The notes below the pieces were generated by a model. That model was not told where the DNA came from. It worked only from the letters and a program-made list of their open reading frames with translations, and did not search any database. From Phlegmacium glaucopus (taxonomy: Eukaryota > Basidiomycota > Agaricomycetes > Agaricales > Cortinariaceae): a DNA stretch of 64,000 nt. The stretch lies in contig MU130378.1 in assembly GCA_015039465.1 (NCBI GenBank), forward strand, positions 1,492,570 to 1,556,569, written 5' to 3'. This document shows positions 10,401-21,869 of this stretch, one piece after another. How positions within the stretch are numbered: position 1 is the first letter of the stretch; every line of letters starts with the position of its first letter. The translations under genes and the position numbers were made by a program.

Positions 10401-12401
10401 TAAGATAGTGGTAGACGGTGTTGGCCCTGAATAACTAAGCCCAACGTGTCCGATGCTTGAAGTTGGACAATGGTGAAGTCTGAGGCAATGCCGAGAATGT
10501 GTTCATATCCTGATGGCGAGGGGAGGGTGAATAGTGAATCGAGGTGAGGGATGGTGAGAGTTTGGGTAGGTGAACAATGAAGGGTCAAAATCCCGTCGTC
10601 TTTTGTATATGTCACAAATTGTCGACCTTACAAAAAGACTCATAAATTTACCATCGTAGTCGTGATAAAGGTTGCTTACCGTTTGCTAAAACTACCACAA
10701 AATCCGCACGTTCCCATTCTCCAAAACGAATTAATTTTGTACCACCCTCGACAATTTTCCATGCATCGCCTCCGCCACTGACTCGAAGTGCACCCACACC
10801 CTTCCCTTCCGGTGTTCTGATAAACCTCACAATTTCGGCCTCTTCTGCAGGATTGTATTCCGAACCTTTGGAATTTATACAAAGACCATTTGACTGAGCG
10901 TCAAGGAATGACGATGGATAAAGATCCATGGACATAAGTGGTGGTGAGGTGACAAGAGTAAGGAGATTTGGATCAGGATTGGGTAGAAGATACAGATATG
11001 AGGGTGGACTGGAAAATATAGACGGCTGGGATTGCTGGAGGGTAAATTGTTGGAGCAGTGTCGGAGGTCGGCGGTCTATATTCTGAATCTTTTATGAGGG
11101 TATATAAGACATGGATGCGAAAGTATACGTACGGCAACTGCAGTCACAACTAACGAACCATCAGCCAATATCCGCAAAAATAGGTCCCAGCCCTCCGCTT
11201 TAACTTCTCTAATTCTTCTATTTCGGGCATCATCGGCCTGATTCCTGTCTCCTAAAAGTTTGATAATAACTTTCTCGACCGTAGTTCGATCCAGCCAAAA
11301 GACAGCAGAGGCCGGTGAATTGACCTGACTGGCAACTGAGTAGGGTAAGGATGAGAAGAGATCTAGGGCGGCATGAAGCTGCAAATGTTCTGGCGCATCG
11401 AGCACTGGAAGAAAGATGCGCAAAGTTGTATCTGAGGTAATCGTATAAAAGATGAGGTCATCTCTTAACTTAGACACTCAGCATGGGACTGACGACTGGG
11501 TGAATAAACCCACCGACTGAAGGCTTGAGAATGTCTCCAGGATATTTTGGTGACACTTCGTGGATGCGGGATAGTTTGTGTTTGACGACCTGATGTCGTT
11601 GAATAGAGCCGCACCGAAGAGTCTCGCTGTATAATGGAATTAGATTTGTATTAGTATTGAGATTGGATCATAGCATACATTTGTTATAGTTGCAATGTAT
11701 GTCAGTGACGGAGCGAAATTGGATAAGACAGGCGTCGGAGTACTATATATTAAATGAGAGGTTGGATTGCCCATAGAACATTTCCCTTACGATGCTGTCC
11801 ATTTCTGGGACCAAGTTGGGAGGTCATTTTCAAGGACCAAGGTATAGACAGAAAGTCCTTTCTCAAAACCGACAGCAAGAAGGCCTGAACAATGTAAAGG
11901 ACGCGTCTTGTCTAAAATGAAAGACCGTACCAGCTTTATTGTCTAACGTGGTGATGACATGGGTGTCAGGAAGGACGAGAGTTGAATGGATTCGCCATGT
12001 ATCCTGTTGAGTTCCAGAAATTGACCAAACCGCTAGCCTCGTGTTCATTGCGGCAACGATCTTCGGTAGTAGGGTATAAGGATATCGGTAAGGAAGGAGA
12101 TGAGATGAAACTGACGCACTAATTTCATGCCTGAATCAATGGATATACAGCTTATGGAATCCTTGGTGTGAATAGTACCCGGGAATGCTTCCCAGAACGC
12201 AAGGACGCGTACGAGTGCCAAAGTACGTGCATTGAGAATTATGACAGCATCGGCGGACGAATACAACTGGTTTGATTTTGATAGATGATAATATATAAGA
12301 TTAGGAAACAAAGAACGTACGATAAAAGCTTCTTGTTGAAGAATAAGATGCTGGACACCTGCAGCTGGAAACCCTGTGCAAGTTTGTTGGAGTTGAAGCA
12401 T
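7425..12401 (-). CDS. RAV1: Rav1, RAVE complex subunit (V-ATPase assembly)
   Basis: The large minus-strand gene begins MLQLQQTCTGFPAAGVQHLI at 12401. Its N-terminal half reads as WD40-type repeats, for example a SADAVIILNARTLALVRVLA exon and an MNTRLAVWSISG exon. The C-terminal half has the diagnostic Rav1 blocks: MTWSDARALGISLWL, RDPTACSLFYFALGK, KLVQGLWRQAAWHKEQ, PRWRTAALKNAYALLSKQRF, LKDAVNVCIKQLGDFQLAVA, and a WLGSWAFWLLHRRDLAVR block. The last exon is rich in Ser, Pro and Arg and may be regulatory. RAVE reassembles the V1 and V0 sectors of the vacuolar/endosomal proton ATPase; the animal relatives are DMXL1 and DMXL2. There are many short introns, and individual exon borders in the middle (9.2-9.8 kb) are less certain. 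It is divergent from the FAS1 gene, with 119 bp between start codons. Confidence 0.92.
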
Positions 12402-12520
12402 TGATAAATTTAAAAGGCTGCTGCGATTATTGGAGATAAATGTCTAATCACGTGAGCTTATGTCATATTATAGAGCCATGCCCCCCTTCAGTTAAGAACT
12501 TCTTTTGACCTTGGACTGTC
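12402..12520. promoter_or_regulatory. 119-bp divergent promoter with a TCACGTGA palindrome
   Basis: The whole space between the RAV1 and FAS1-protein start codons is 119 bp and holds an 8-bp palindrome (12448-12455) built on an E-box. In animals such E-boxes, within a longer CLEAR element, control lysosome genes. In fungi Cbf1/Pho4-type factors bind them. Use here is inferred. Confidence 0.4.
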
Positions 12521-15325
12521 ATGCGCCTCAAGGCCTGTCTACCCCTCGCTCTCCTGGCTGCTGTCCTCCCCGCTCATTGTATATCATCTCAAGTGCACTG
12601 GGCTGGTCACTCTCCAACGTCGGTCACCCTTGTCGATGCTCTTAACGCAGACCCGGATTACTCCTCCCTGCTGCGCTTGCTTCAACTAGCTCGTCTCATC
12701 CCAACACTCAACAGATTAAATGGAAGCACCTTGTTTGCACCTACAAATGACGCTATTAAGAGACATTCTGTGACGAATCTACTGTGGCGAAATATTCTCG
12801 ACAGCCAAGACAGCCAAGTACCCGACAACATACAAGAACAGCTTAGGCAACAATTGTTTTATCATCTACTCAATGAAACGCTTGTGGGGACGCCCACAGA
12901 CAACAATGTGCAAGTGTTGAAAACCCTGCTGTATCCTCACAAACCTCATGATACTCCTTCACACGACCCGCCACCTTACCCTCCATGGATGCCGATCCCC
13001 TCAGGATCCCTGGGTAAAGATCCACAAAGGCTGAGGATAGCTACACGCGACAAAAGCGCATATGTTGGTACAGATACGTTCGGAAAGGATGGTGTAAAAG
13101 TTATTAAAGGTGCGCAAAACGCCGACAATGGTGTTTTGTTTGGTATATCAGAAGTCTTGGAACCACCCCCCGACCTTGGTGAGTCTTATTTCTATTTTTC
13201 ATAATTACTCTTATTAAAAAGTTCGATACAGCCACAGTTGCATCTCGACAGCCTTCCACGTCCTATTTCCACAAAATCATGACCCTCGACATCATGACGC
13301 GTCTAAATTCGACCTCTGGGCTCACACTTTTCCTTCCGGTAGACGAGGCTTGGAACGGCCTACATCCCGTGGAACGACTCTATCTGGAGAGTAAATTTGC
13401 AAGTGACGACTTGAATCGCATCTTGGCTATGCATGCGGTTGTTCAGGACCGAGTGAGTTGGTCTGAATCCTTCAATCCTGCTCTAAATCGTAAGATTTTA
13501 CATCGCCTGTAATTTTCTCTTTGGTTGATGTCACTCAATAGTTACCACCATTGATGGTAGTAAGATAGACATCGTTTCTACACCAGAAGGTGTTAAGGTC
13601 AAGGGTGCGAACCTGGTTCAACCCGACATCTACGCCTCAAATGGCGTTCTACACCTCGTTTCCTCCCTTCTCATTCCTCCCGGTGCTCTCAAGCTGACTG
13701 CGGAAAAACATCTCCTTGCTTTTAATTGCACTAAATTTGTTTCGCTTATCCATTCCGTTGATCTCACGCAACTCATCAATAATACCGACTCCCAATACAC
13801 AATCCTTGCCCCAACAGATGACATTCTCTCCATCTTTGGTGATACAAAATTGCCGGAAAAAGGCTCCGATGGACTGAAAAAGCTTTTACAATACCATTTC
13901 CTTCCGGGCCGGTGGACGCCTGACAAGCTCAAAAACGGCTCTCTGCTAGAAACTGCACTGCGAGAGCCCGGCCTCAACAATCATCCCCAAGTTCTGCCTA
14001 TAGAAGTCGATTCGAATTTTGCAGAGAGGTCGATTAGATTCGGGGGGGCTGGCGTAATCAACAAACCCAGTGAGTTCCCCCTAATTTGATGTCAGACACT
14101 TTCTCACTTCAGAGAAGTTGGGGAAAACAACACGCTCATCTACTTCATCTCTCGACCGCTTGTTCCACCCTCTGACCCACTTCAAACTATTTTGCCCTTT
14201 TTGGATCTTTCTACCTTTTTAGCAGCCGTCTTTTCAACGTCACAGGCCCAGAGGCTGCGGGAAACCCCAAATACCTCCCTCCTGATTCCGAGGAATCCAG
14301 CATTCAAGCGACTGGGAGGGTTGGTCAGCGGGCACCTTCTTGCACCTTCGTCAAAAGCCGACCTTGAGAATGTCATCCTCCATCATGCACTCGACAAAGT
14401 AGAGTATGCTTATTCACTCCAGAATGGCTCTCAACATACATTTGCCACGTTGGAAGGGACAGACGTCAAATTCGATCGGTTGGCTAACGGCACGTCTTAT
14501 GTGAGTTCCAGCGGAGGTTGGGCTGGCTTGCAAGCGGAACTGTACCCCAGCAATTTGCTCACACAAACCGGTGTTATTCACGAACTGTCGGATATCCTCA
14601 TTCCTAGGTCAGTTAAGCTGACCATTGAAAAATTGGTCAAAGCGGCCAAGGGCAGTACTATGGCGACTCTGGTTAACAAGGCTGGTCTCGAATGGATAAT
14701 GAATGGCACCGCGCCCCCAGAAGGTTCGCCATGGGACGATAACAAATTCCATAGTGCTGGATGGACGCTCCTGTGTCCTTCAGATGATGCCTTCAAAGAG
14801 TATAACTTGACGGAACTATATTCCGACCTGGAAGGTGTGAAAAGAATCGTTGCCCAGCATCTTATTCCCACTTCTCCATTGAACTCTGCTACAAAAGGCC
14901 CAGCTCGCCCGACCTATAATGATAACCGACCACTCATGTTTGATGACGCGACTTACTCAACACTCAACTCTGCTTACTCAGCCTATGGTGACCTTGTTTT
15001 CAAGAAGAGTTCGGATGGCAAGGGATACGTCGTTGGAATCAAAGATGCCCGGGGAAAGCACGATGAAGCTGATCGGGCACGAGTACTCTCTTGGGGTCGG
15101 TCAACTTCCGCGGATGGGACTGGGGGTGTCATACAGATCGACCGATTGCTTATCCCCTATCACCCTTCCTGGTGGATTGAATATAATAGACCTGTTGCGG
15201 TAGGAATCATTGGGATGTTCCTCATCTGTATGTTTTTCTATGGCGTAAGATGGGTATGGAGAAAGGATATGATGGAGGCGACGTATGAACCTGTTGGCGG
15301 GTTTGGCCGAGATGACGACGACTAA
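12521..15325 (+). CDS. multi-fasciclin (FAS1) type I membrane protein, Fsc1-like
   Basis: The start (MRLKACLPLALLAAVLPAHC) is a clear signal peptide. About five FAS1 units follow, recognisable by repeated T-L-F-A-P-T/V-D-A and G-V-I/L-H-x-L/I-S motifs (GSTLFAPTNDAIKR, GLTLFLPVDEAW, YTILAPTDDIL, TSLLIPRNPAF, WTLLCPSDDAF). One transmembrane helix (VAVGIIGMFLICMFFYGVRW) precedes a short acidic cytosolic tail ending GRDDDD. Introns fall near 13180, 13490 and 14070. The third joins in frame only if its acceptor is the later AG (NKP/KVGENNTLI). Five FAS1 domains plus one C-terminal helix is the architecture of fission-yeast Fsc1, a vacuolar membrane protein needed for autophagosome-vacuole fusion. 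Orthology is inferred from architecture and was not tested. Confidence 0.85.
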
Positions 15326-15553
15326 TAGGTGGAAAGATAAATATCCCAAGCTAGATGGAGCTCTTACTAGTATCTATAATATAAAAAATGTATGTATAAA
15401 CCTATGCCACTATGCTACATAGTACTACTCGTTATTAGAGGCGTTTGTGCGGCTATTATCATATGTCCGCATGTGAAACCCGGCTTAGAATTTCGGTTAC
15501 TTAAATTGCTGAACACTTTTCAAACCACAGCGACTAGCCTCCTATTTTACAAA
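15326..15553. other. short intergenic region upstream of the carnitine carrier
   Basis: This 228-bp stretch between two plus-strand genes reads open in the carrier frame from 15392. That is probably 5' UTR, because the family N-terminus is reached from the ATG at 15554. No other signal was recognised. Confidence 0.3.
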
Positions 15554-16989
15554 ATGGTTAGTACTCCGAAAAAGAAAAAAAAGAACAAAGCTGATGAATG
15601 CGTTCGTCAGAGCAGTGAAGCACCAGGGACAGATGAGATCCTCGGCTCATCTGCCACTGATTCTATTAAATCTTTCATTGCGGGAGGCTTTGGAGGTACC
15701 TCTGCTGTCTTGGTTGGTATGTTCAAATCTCCCAGTCTCTTACATCAGACGGAAACCATATCATCCAGGTCACCCCTTCGATTTAACTAAGACGAGATTG
15801 CAGACTGCCCCACCTGGAGCATATACAGGTGCAATAGATGTAGTGAAGAAGACTATTGCTCGGGATGGAATTAAAGGGTATGTTGCGTTAAACTATCCTT
15901 AAAGGATATGAACGAACGTTATATCCCACAAAGCCTCTACCGAGGAATGGTACCTCCTCTACTAGGAGTGACGCCTATATTTGCTATTTCCTTTTGGGTA
16001 AAGCCTCTCCTCTTCTTTGTCTAGACCTTCTCTCATGCCGATCTCTCCTAGGCATATGATGCTTCAAAAAAATTAATTCTCGCTATCACACCCAATCGAA
16101 CATCGGAAGCCTTGTCAATCCCAGAACTCGCAGCAGCTGGTTTCCTCTCAGCTGTACCAACCACGTTAGTCACTGCGCCAGTTGAACGTGCAAAAGTACT
16201 GCTACAGGTGCTTAATTTTAGTGAACTAGCTATTATCGACAGGTTTACCATCCTCGCCTTTTGTTACTAGGTACAAGGACAAGGAGGATCTGAGCGCAAG
16301 TACAAGGGAGTTACAGATGTTCTTAAGCATCTTTACAAGGAAGGTGGTCTACGAAGTATCTTTCGTGGCACAGGTGCTACATTGGCTCGCGATGGACCAG
16401 GAAGCGCTGCGTACGACACTTTCTTTTATTTGGAAGTGGAACGCAAGTTCTGATCTGATTACAAAAAGATACTTCGCAGCGTATGAGGTGACGAAGAAAG
16501 CTCTGACCCCAGCTGGAGCATCACCATCGGATCTTAACCTTGGTGCTATTATCCTTGCAGGAGGTACTGCAGGTGTAGCCATGTGGTCTCTAGCTATTCC
16601 ACCTGATGTGGGTTTTAGCGGCATTGTTGCATGTTTTACTTGTAGGCTGATCAATTTGCAACGCATCATAGGTGCTTAAATCAAGGTTGCAATCGGCGCC
16701 AACGGGAACATACTCTGGTATGCTGGATTGTGCACGCAAGACGATTGCACAGGACGGTGTCCGTGCGCTTTGGAAAGGATTCGGCCCCGCAATGGCACGG
16801 GTACGTGCTTACTTAAATTGAGATGTGTGTAGCCTCATTTATTCTCTTCCTGTGACAACTAGGCTTTCCCAGCGAATGCTGCAACATTCGTGAGTTCGTT
16901 TGAGGTCCTGTGGATGTGTGATATATCTGACCATACTACTTTAGCTTGGCGTAGAGGCGTCAAGAAAAGTACTGGATAGCCTTTTCTGA
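15554..16989 (+). CDS. CRC1: mitochondrial carnitine/acylcarnitine carrier
   Basis: The start is [17 protein letters not shown]. Three mitochondrial-carrier repeats follow, each with a P-x-[DE]-x-x-[KR] signature: [35 protein letters not shown] and [20 protein letters not shown]. These, together with [12 protein letters not shown] and [15 protein letters not shown], point to the SLC25A20/Crc1 subfamily, which exchanges acylcarnitines for carnitine across the inner membrane and links peroxisomal and cytosolic fatty-acid breakdown to mitochondria. About seven introns interrupt the gene. The exon ending GSAA splices to YFAAYEV with a normal GT-AG intron. The stop is at 16987-16989 after SRKVLDSLF. 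Confidence 0.93.
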
Positions 16990-17910
16990 AAAAAGAATAA
17001 AAATGGGGAGTATGCGGACTCGACATTCAACTGTTATATATCTGCCAGTGCGCATATCGTAGAACGTTAGAATTTTACTAGATGCCCGAAGTAGGCCGGT
17101 TGCCGAGAATCCTCAGGGAGCATGTGTACAATACCACTTCTAACAAGCTATAAGGAGAGAGCCGACGATAAAAAATAAGTACTCGTAGACATATTTACTC
17201 TCGCCTATAACCGTGGTTGTTGCTATGTAAAATGGATGATGGGAGCTGGGATAGGCTCACTGCTTCAAATATTCAGGCGAAGTTGCTTTATACATAAAGA
17301 CACTGGATGATGCAAAGCTCGCTATTTTCATCAATCATGGCTTGACAATAAATAAATTTTCTGAAAGGTGCACAACCCTATATTTAGTCACCATTCATCC
17401 TACAATAATTTTTGCTGGATTCATTGTGACCCTGATATTATGCATATGTACCCCCGCTTGAACTTCCGCCTTTGCGAGTAACCGCCATTTTATGTGGCGG
17501 ACACAGCTCCAGGCCACTGGCATTGGATCACAGCATCAAACGGCAGGCAACCTTCTTCGATTCGATTGCTCAATAAATTTTTTTGATAACATATGAATGG
17601 AGCTAGGTGGTTCAAAGCCGATTTGTAGCTTTTTCTGGCAGACTGAAGGACAGATTGATTGAAAGTCGATGCTTCTCTGTGAAACAACTGGGGTCTCCTC
17701 TCTTCCCTGCAGAAAGTCCAGCTATCAATCGTTCTTCGTCCCCGGCAGAAGCAATATCTCCACACTATTCATCAAGACGTCTTCCATTCTTCAAATTGTC
17801 TGACCTATGTATCTTACATACAGATGCCCCTATTCTGGGTTTTGTCATTTACAGTAATACACTGCTACATAGTATTTTGATATACTCTCTACATCATGCG
17901 GTCTACGCTT
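16990..17910. other. 0.9-kb convergent intergenic region, nothing recognised
   Basis: This is the longest gene-free stretch in the window, lying between two convergent genes. It is AT-rich. The only open frames (17607-17924 +, 17490-17765 -) overlap each other and have no family resemblance. No tRNA, 5S rRNA or repeat was seen. Weak box C-like (ATGATGC near 17307) and box D-like (CTGA near 17361) sequences were not convincing as a snoRNA. Confidence 0.4.
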
Positions 17911-19890
17911 CTACTTCCAACTAGACGGTATTTTCGTAACAACCTCCGTCCAATCATCTAGTCTGCCTTCCTCCCATTCTTCAACAAATGATAGCCCGGG
18001 ACTGCCTCGACGTCCCTCCTCAGTTTTGATTCGTTTTTCTCCGTCACACCAGAATAATACCCACGGTCCCATTCTCAAGTGACCCGTACTCCGTTCAAAG
18101 TACCATTTGTTGACTGGGTTATTGGAACGACTCCTCCAAACAAGATCACGACCTTCCCCCTTTCCCCCTTTCCCTCCGTTGGGATTAGCAGAAAAGGGAA
18201 GGCCAAGGCCGTAAGATTCATCGTGCAGAGCAACCCACAGGAAATCGACGGTACCGTCACCTTGGTGGCTCGGAAGAATAGCAAATTTGTCTAGATACGA
18301 GATCGGTGTCGAAAATTTCTCAGATAGTTCATTGGTGACAATGGCAGCCCCGGCATAATCTCCAGCAACGATGATGTAATCTAGTGATGTTGATAGGCGT
18401 TGATAAAAAGAATTTTCGTCCAAAGTTCGATCGAAGGATTGTTCAAGGAGCACGTTCAATTTCTTCTTGTCGATTTCAGCCACGGAACGCAGAACCTGTA
18501 TCGGCAAGCCATGTCTTAAAAGAGTCGGCGTATGTGGCGTAAGTCTCCTATTTCCTTGGAGCAAAGCGTGAGGCAAACTAGAACTGACGGCAGGTTTATT
18601 TGTAATGAGATTGCCGATCAGCGCGCTAGGCGACTTATGAGAGACCATGACAGCAGAGGACGTTGGAGGCATATAAGCAAGGCACGTTCGCGCAAGAGCA
18701 AGATTTGATAAGGCCGTGGGATTCGAATGCTTCCAACGATTGTCGAAGGTCTCATGGATGTGGTTGTATTCGGACGTTAGATTGATGAGTAGATGAGGAT
18801 AACCTGAGCGTGCGTACGACGGCACGCCGCCATCCCGGTTGATAATCATGAGTCGAAGTGGCGTCAAATCTACTTGACTGAAGTAGTTCAAGCTTCCATC
18901 CTGTGGGGACTGATTGGGAGTTTTATTTAGAGAGGATGCCTCTACCATTCCACGGGTGAGGCCTGCAATCACGTCATTAGCATCAACGCGGACCGAACGG
19001 CAAAATGAATCAAGGGCAAAGGGTGCAATAACGGGAATTTCGCCTGCGCTGAGAGCCGAGCGAATAGGAATGAGATCGGGGGGTATAGTATGTGTTTCGG
19101 GGGAGGCGAAATTTGGATCTGACAAAGAAGTGTCTTCTGCTTTTGGACCCAGCCTGACGATGGCACCTACGACTGGGCGGGCCCTCGATCCTTGCTTCTC
19201 GAGACTGGTAACTATGCGCATTACTTCATCAATAATGGAAGAACGCTCGTCCTGTTCGCCTCGGGGCTGTTCATCGTTCTCGACGACAATGACACTGACA
19301 AGACCAAGCTTTTCGAGGTATGCTAATCCTCGGGTAATGCTGTCAAGCTGCTTGTCCGTGAAAGGCCCTTGTATTTTGACGAGAGCTGTACGCCTATAGA
19401 TGGGGTCAAGAATAGAAGCAATGACAGGGCTAGGCTTTGGATGTTCGGTAGCGATTGATATGGACTGTGGAGCGGAAGCAGGATCGAGAATAGAAGGCGA
19501 AATGGGTAGCTTTGTTTCTTGGGACAACGATGGTTGAGGTTGGGGGCGCAAACCAAAGGATGCGAGATAGGACCGAGCGTCTCTCAAAGAGGGATTTGCG
19601 CGTAATATTGACACGATGAAATCCTAGAGAAAGGGGGGGGGAGTTTAGAAATCAAAGAAAATTAGTAGAAAAAATAATGACATTGTCAGGAGGTGGCTCC
19701 TCAGATATCTCTGGGAGAGGCTCTCGAGGTCCGCGAATGGTCTAAGAAAAAATGAGGAGATGTGTTGTTGGGACAAAAGAGAAAGTAACTGACAGCATAG
19801 AAAGCCTTGAAAGCACTAGAGCGCTGTGATCTAAGGATCGAGGAAAGGCGGGTGCAAGAAGGGGGGATCATTGGGGAGGGGCAGGATCAT
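17911..19890 (-). CDS. ARG2: N-acetylglutamate synthase, mitochondrial
   Basis: Three exons start at ATG 19890 (MILPLPNDPPSCTRLSS...), continue with TIRGPREPLPEISEEPPPDN, and then a long exon starting DFIVSILRANPSLRDARSYL. The total is about 622 residues. The Arg/Ser-rich start fits a mitochondrial presequence. The body has the amino-acid-kinase-like region typical of fungal Arg2, followed by a C-terminal acetyltransferase domain with AAIVTNE, FLWVALHDESYGLGLPFSAN and NKWYFERSTGHLRMGPWVLFW. The enzyme makes N-acetylglutamate from acetyl-CoA and glutamate, the first step of arginine synthesis. In yeasts it works in a complex with the Arg5,6 kinase. The two upstream exons are included because they extend the conserved DFI-x-S-x-L start in frame. 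Confidence 0.92.
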
Positions 19891-20063
19891 GACTGAGTCA
19901 GAGGAAAGACAGGGCTTTAAGGGTCGTAATAAAAACAAATCTATTTTTTTATCTGATAAGATGTGGAATGACTAAATATGGATGGCGTAACAAGCTCAGG
20001 ATCATTATTGCTATTGGACACAGAACTAATAGCGATACATAGGCCATTGGTAGATAATTGGCT
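19891..20063. other. intergenic region between ARG2 and the F-box gene
   Basis: This 173-bp AT-rich stretch must hold the ARG2 promoter and the F-box gene 3' end. No motif was recognised. Confidence 0.3.
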
Positions 20064-21804
20064 TTAGAAGATCAGAACACGATATTCTCTGCATTCAGGC
20101 TGTGCGATTAATCAGCATCATACTACAACCATCAGAGTATTCGACTTACATCTACTATAATAATATGGTCCTCACTGCAGAGTGCAAGGCAGTGGTTATG
20201 TATGTCCTTCAAGGATAATGCCTGCGATCGATACGGAAGTGTTGTTTCCACTAGGTCTTCAAATATCGTTTCCGCAACCAGGGTTCCTGCTCTCTTGCAC
20301 TGCCATCGGTCTCCTGTCTCCTTGTCCATAGTATCGCGGTAATTTCGATTAATAGCCACTTGATTAAAATCGTACAAGTGCACAACAAGGCCATCTTGTG
20401 AAGCGTCCGGTTCTAACTTCACATACTTCGATCCATACACATAACAAACCCAGGTTCCAGAATGTGGTTGAGAGGGAATAAAAAATCGAGACCTGTGCGG
20501 TCCCCATTCTTCCCATTCATAACTTGTAACTTCGCTCTCAATGAGGGAAGTGAGACCGTTTGATGGTAGAAATTGAACCAGGCATCCCAAGGCACCCTCC
20601 ATGCGCATCCAGAGCGACACAACAAATAACGTATGACTTGTATCTTGCGAAAACGGCGCTTGAAGCTTCGCATTCGGTCGCCATGATGGACCAGGATCGG
20701 CTCGAATGTCGATGTCGAGAAAGAATGACTGTCGATCTTCGAATTCTGGGTACGAAAATTTGACGGCACATTGCAAATCCTCAAAATTATGTGGTTCAGA
20801 ACTCTCTTGCTGGAAATTCAGGACCACCAGTTGTGGAAATCCATCATCGTCAAGAGCCGCCAAAATCACATGAGTATCTGATAGGAAAGAGAAAGATCGG
20901 ATGGCATTTCCTTTGATATTCTAAAAGTCAAAGGTAAAGGTGTAAAAATGTTAATCATTGCAATCACGACTCACAACTTGCAGTTCACCAGTCATCCAAT
21001 TCCAAATGCCTAATTCATTGCTGCCATCTGAACAAAATTGAATGGCAATGAAGCATCCAGAGACCTGGATCGTATATGATTGTGCAGTCATATCTCCTTG
21101 CACATGGGATAAAACAGGGGCATCGCGTGCTAAAGGGTGAGGGTTGCCATCAGAGAGAGAACGCAAGTGGATGAAATGTTTGCGGGCCACCTCAGGTGTA
21201 TTCCTATCCGTTTTTATAGATTCTTCGTTATCGTGATTGCCCATTAATGGCTGCACTCACCAGTTGGGACTCTCGATCTCGATCAAGACAAGTAGGTCTT
21301 GTGAAGGATCCATGCCAAAGTCGCGAAGAACAAGTCCAAGGTTAGGCCCAAGAGTCCAGACTTTCTCCTCGATTGATCGCAAGTCGGAAGGAAGTTGAGT
21401 AAAGGTTAATGTTCCTTCCGCAGTACTCTGTGCAAGAACGCCTCCATATAGTTCCCATAAACCACCACTCTCCATCGGAATACGGAGTTCCCGACTCCAG
21501 TTTAAGCTGCCCCAACTGGACTGATGTTTTTTGAGGGCTTCAAGCCGATCTGCTGAAGAGGTACCAGAGGCTTCAGGTCCATTCGTTTGACCTGCAGCGG
21601 CAAGTTCAATGATATATTGCAAGGATGCCGTATCTTTGATTAGTTTTTGAAACAGAGAAGAAACCTGTCGGAAAATGTCAAACTTGACGGAGTAAATCCA
21701 GAAAACAGATAGTTTCTCACCTGCATACATTTCAAAAGAGACCGATAGTCGAGGTATTCTAAGAAAATTTTATAAAGTTCTATTGGTAGAGATGCCATGA
21801 TCAT
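20064..21804 (-). CDS. F-box protein
   Basis: The protein starts MIMASLPIELYKIFLEYLDY, then RSLLKCMQV, a typical F-box (L-P-x-E-[LI] followed by hydrophobic spacing), and then splices to FHDIFRQVSSLFQKLI. The body is a long region without a named domain, with patterns such as WMTGELQ, NGLTSLIESEV and CLALCSEDHIIIVD that suggest beta-propeller-like repeats. It looks like one member of the large Agaricomycete F-box family. It would connect a substrate to the Skp1-Cullin1 ubiquitin ligase. The final exon is reached by a GTAAGT intron after IIIVD and ends PECREYRVLIF. Starts at 21804 and 21798 are both possible. It is divergent from UBE2O. Confidence 0.85.
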
Positions 21805-21869
21805 GACTTGACCGTGTGAACCTTGTAAACTCCTCATAGCGTTCAGCAGCACTGCCTGCAATACTGGAA
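21805..21869. promoter_or_regulatory. 65-bp divergent promoter between F-box and UBE2O-like genes
   Basis: Only 65 bp separate the two start codons, so the transcripts must share or overlap regulatory DNA. No known motif was recognised. Confidence 0.4.

Noticed and set aside
17300..17370. Possible box C/D snoRNA (ATGATGC ... CTGA)
   Set aside because: Box C is imperfect, no terminal stem or box C'/D' pair was seen, and no guide target could be checked.
17490..17924. Overlapping open frames of 91 and 105 codons on both strands
   Set aside because: They overlap each other, have no family resemblance, and one runs into the ARG2 3' end. They look like chance frames.
18914..19399. 161-codon plus-strand open frame inside ARG2
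   Set aside because: It is antisense to conserved coding sequence with no independent support.
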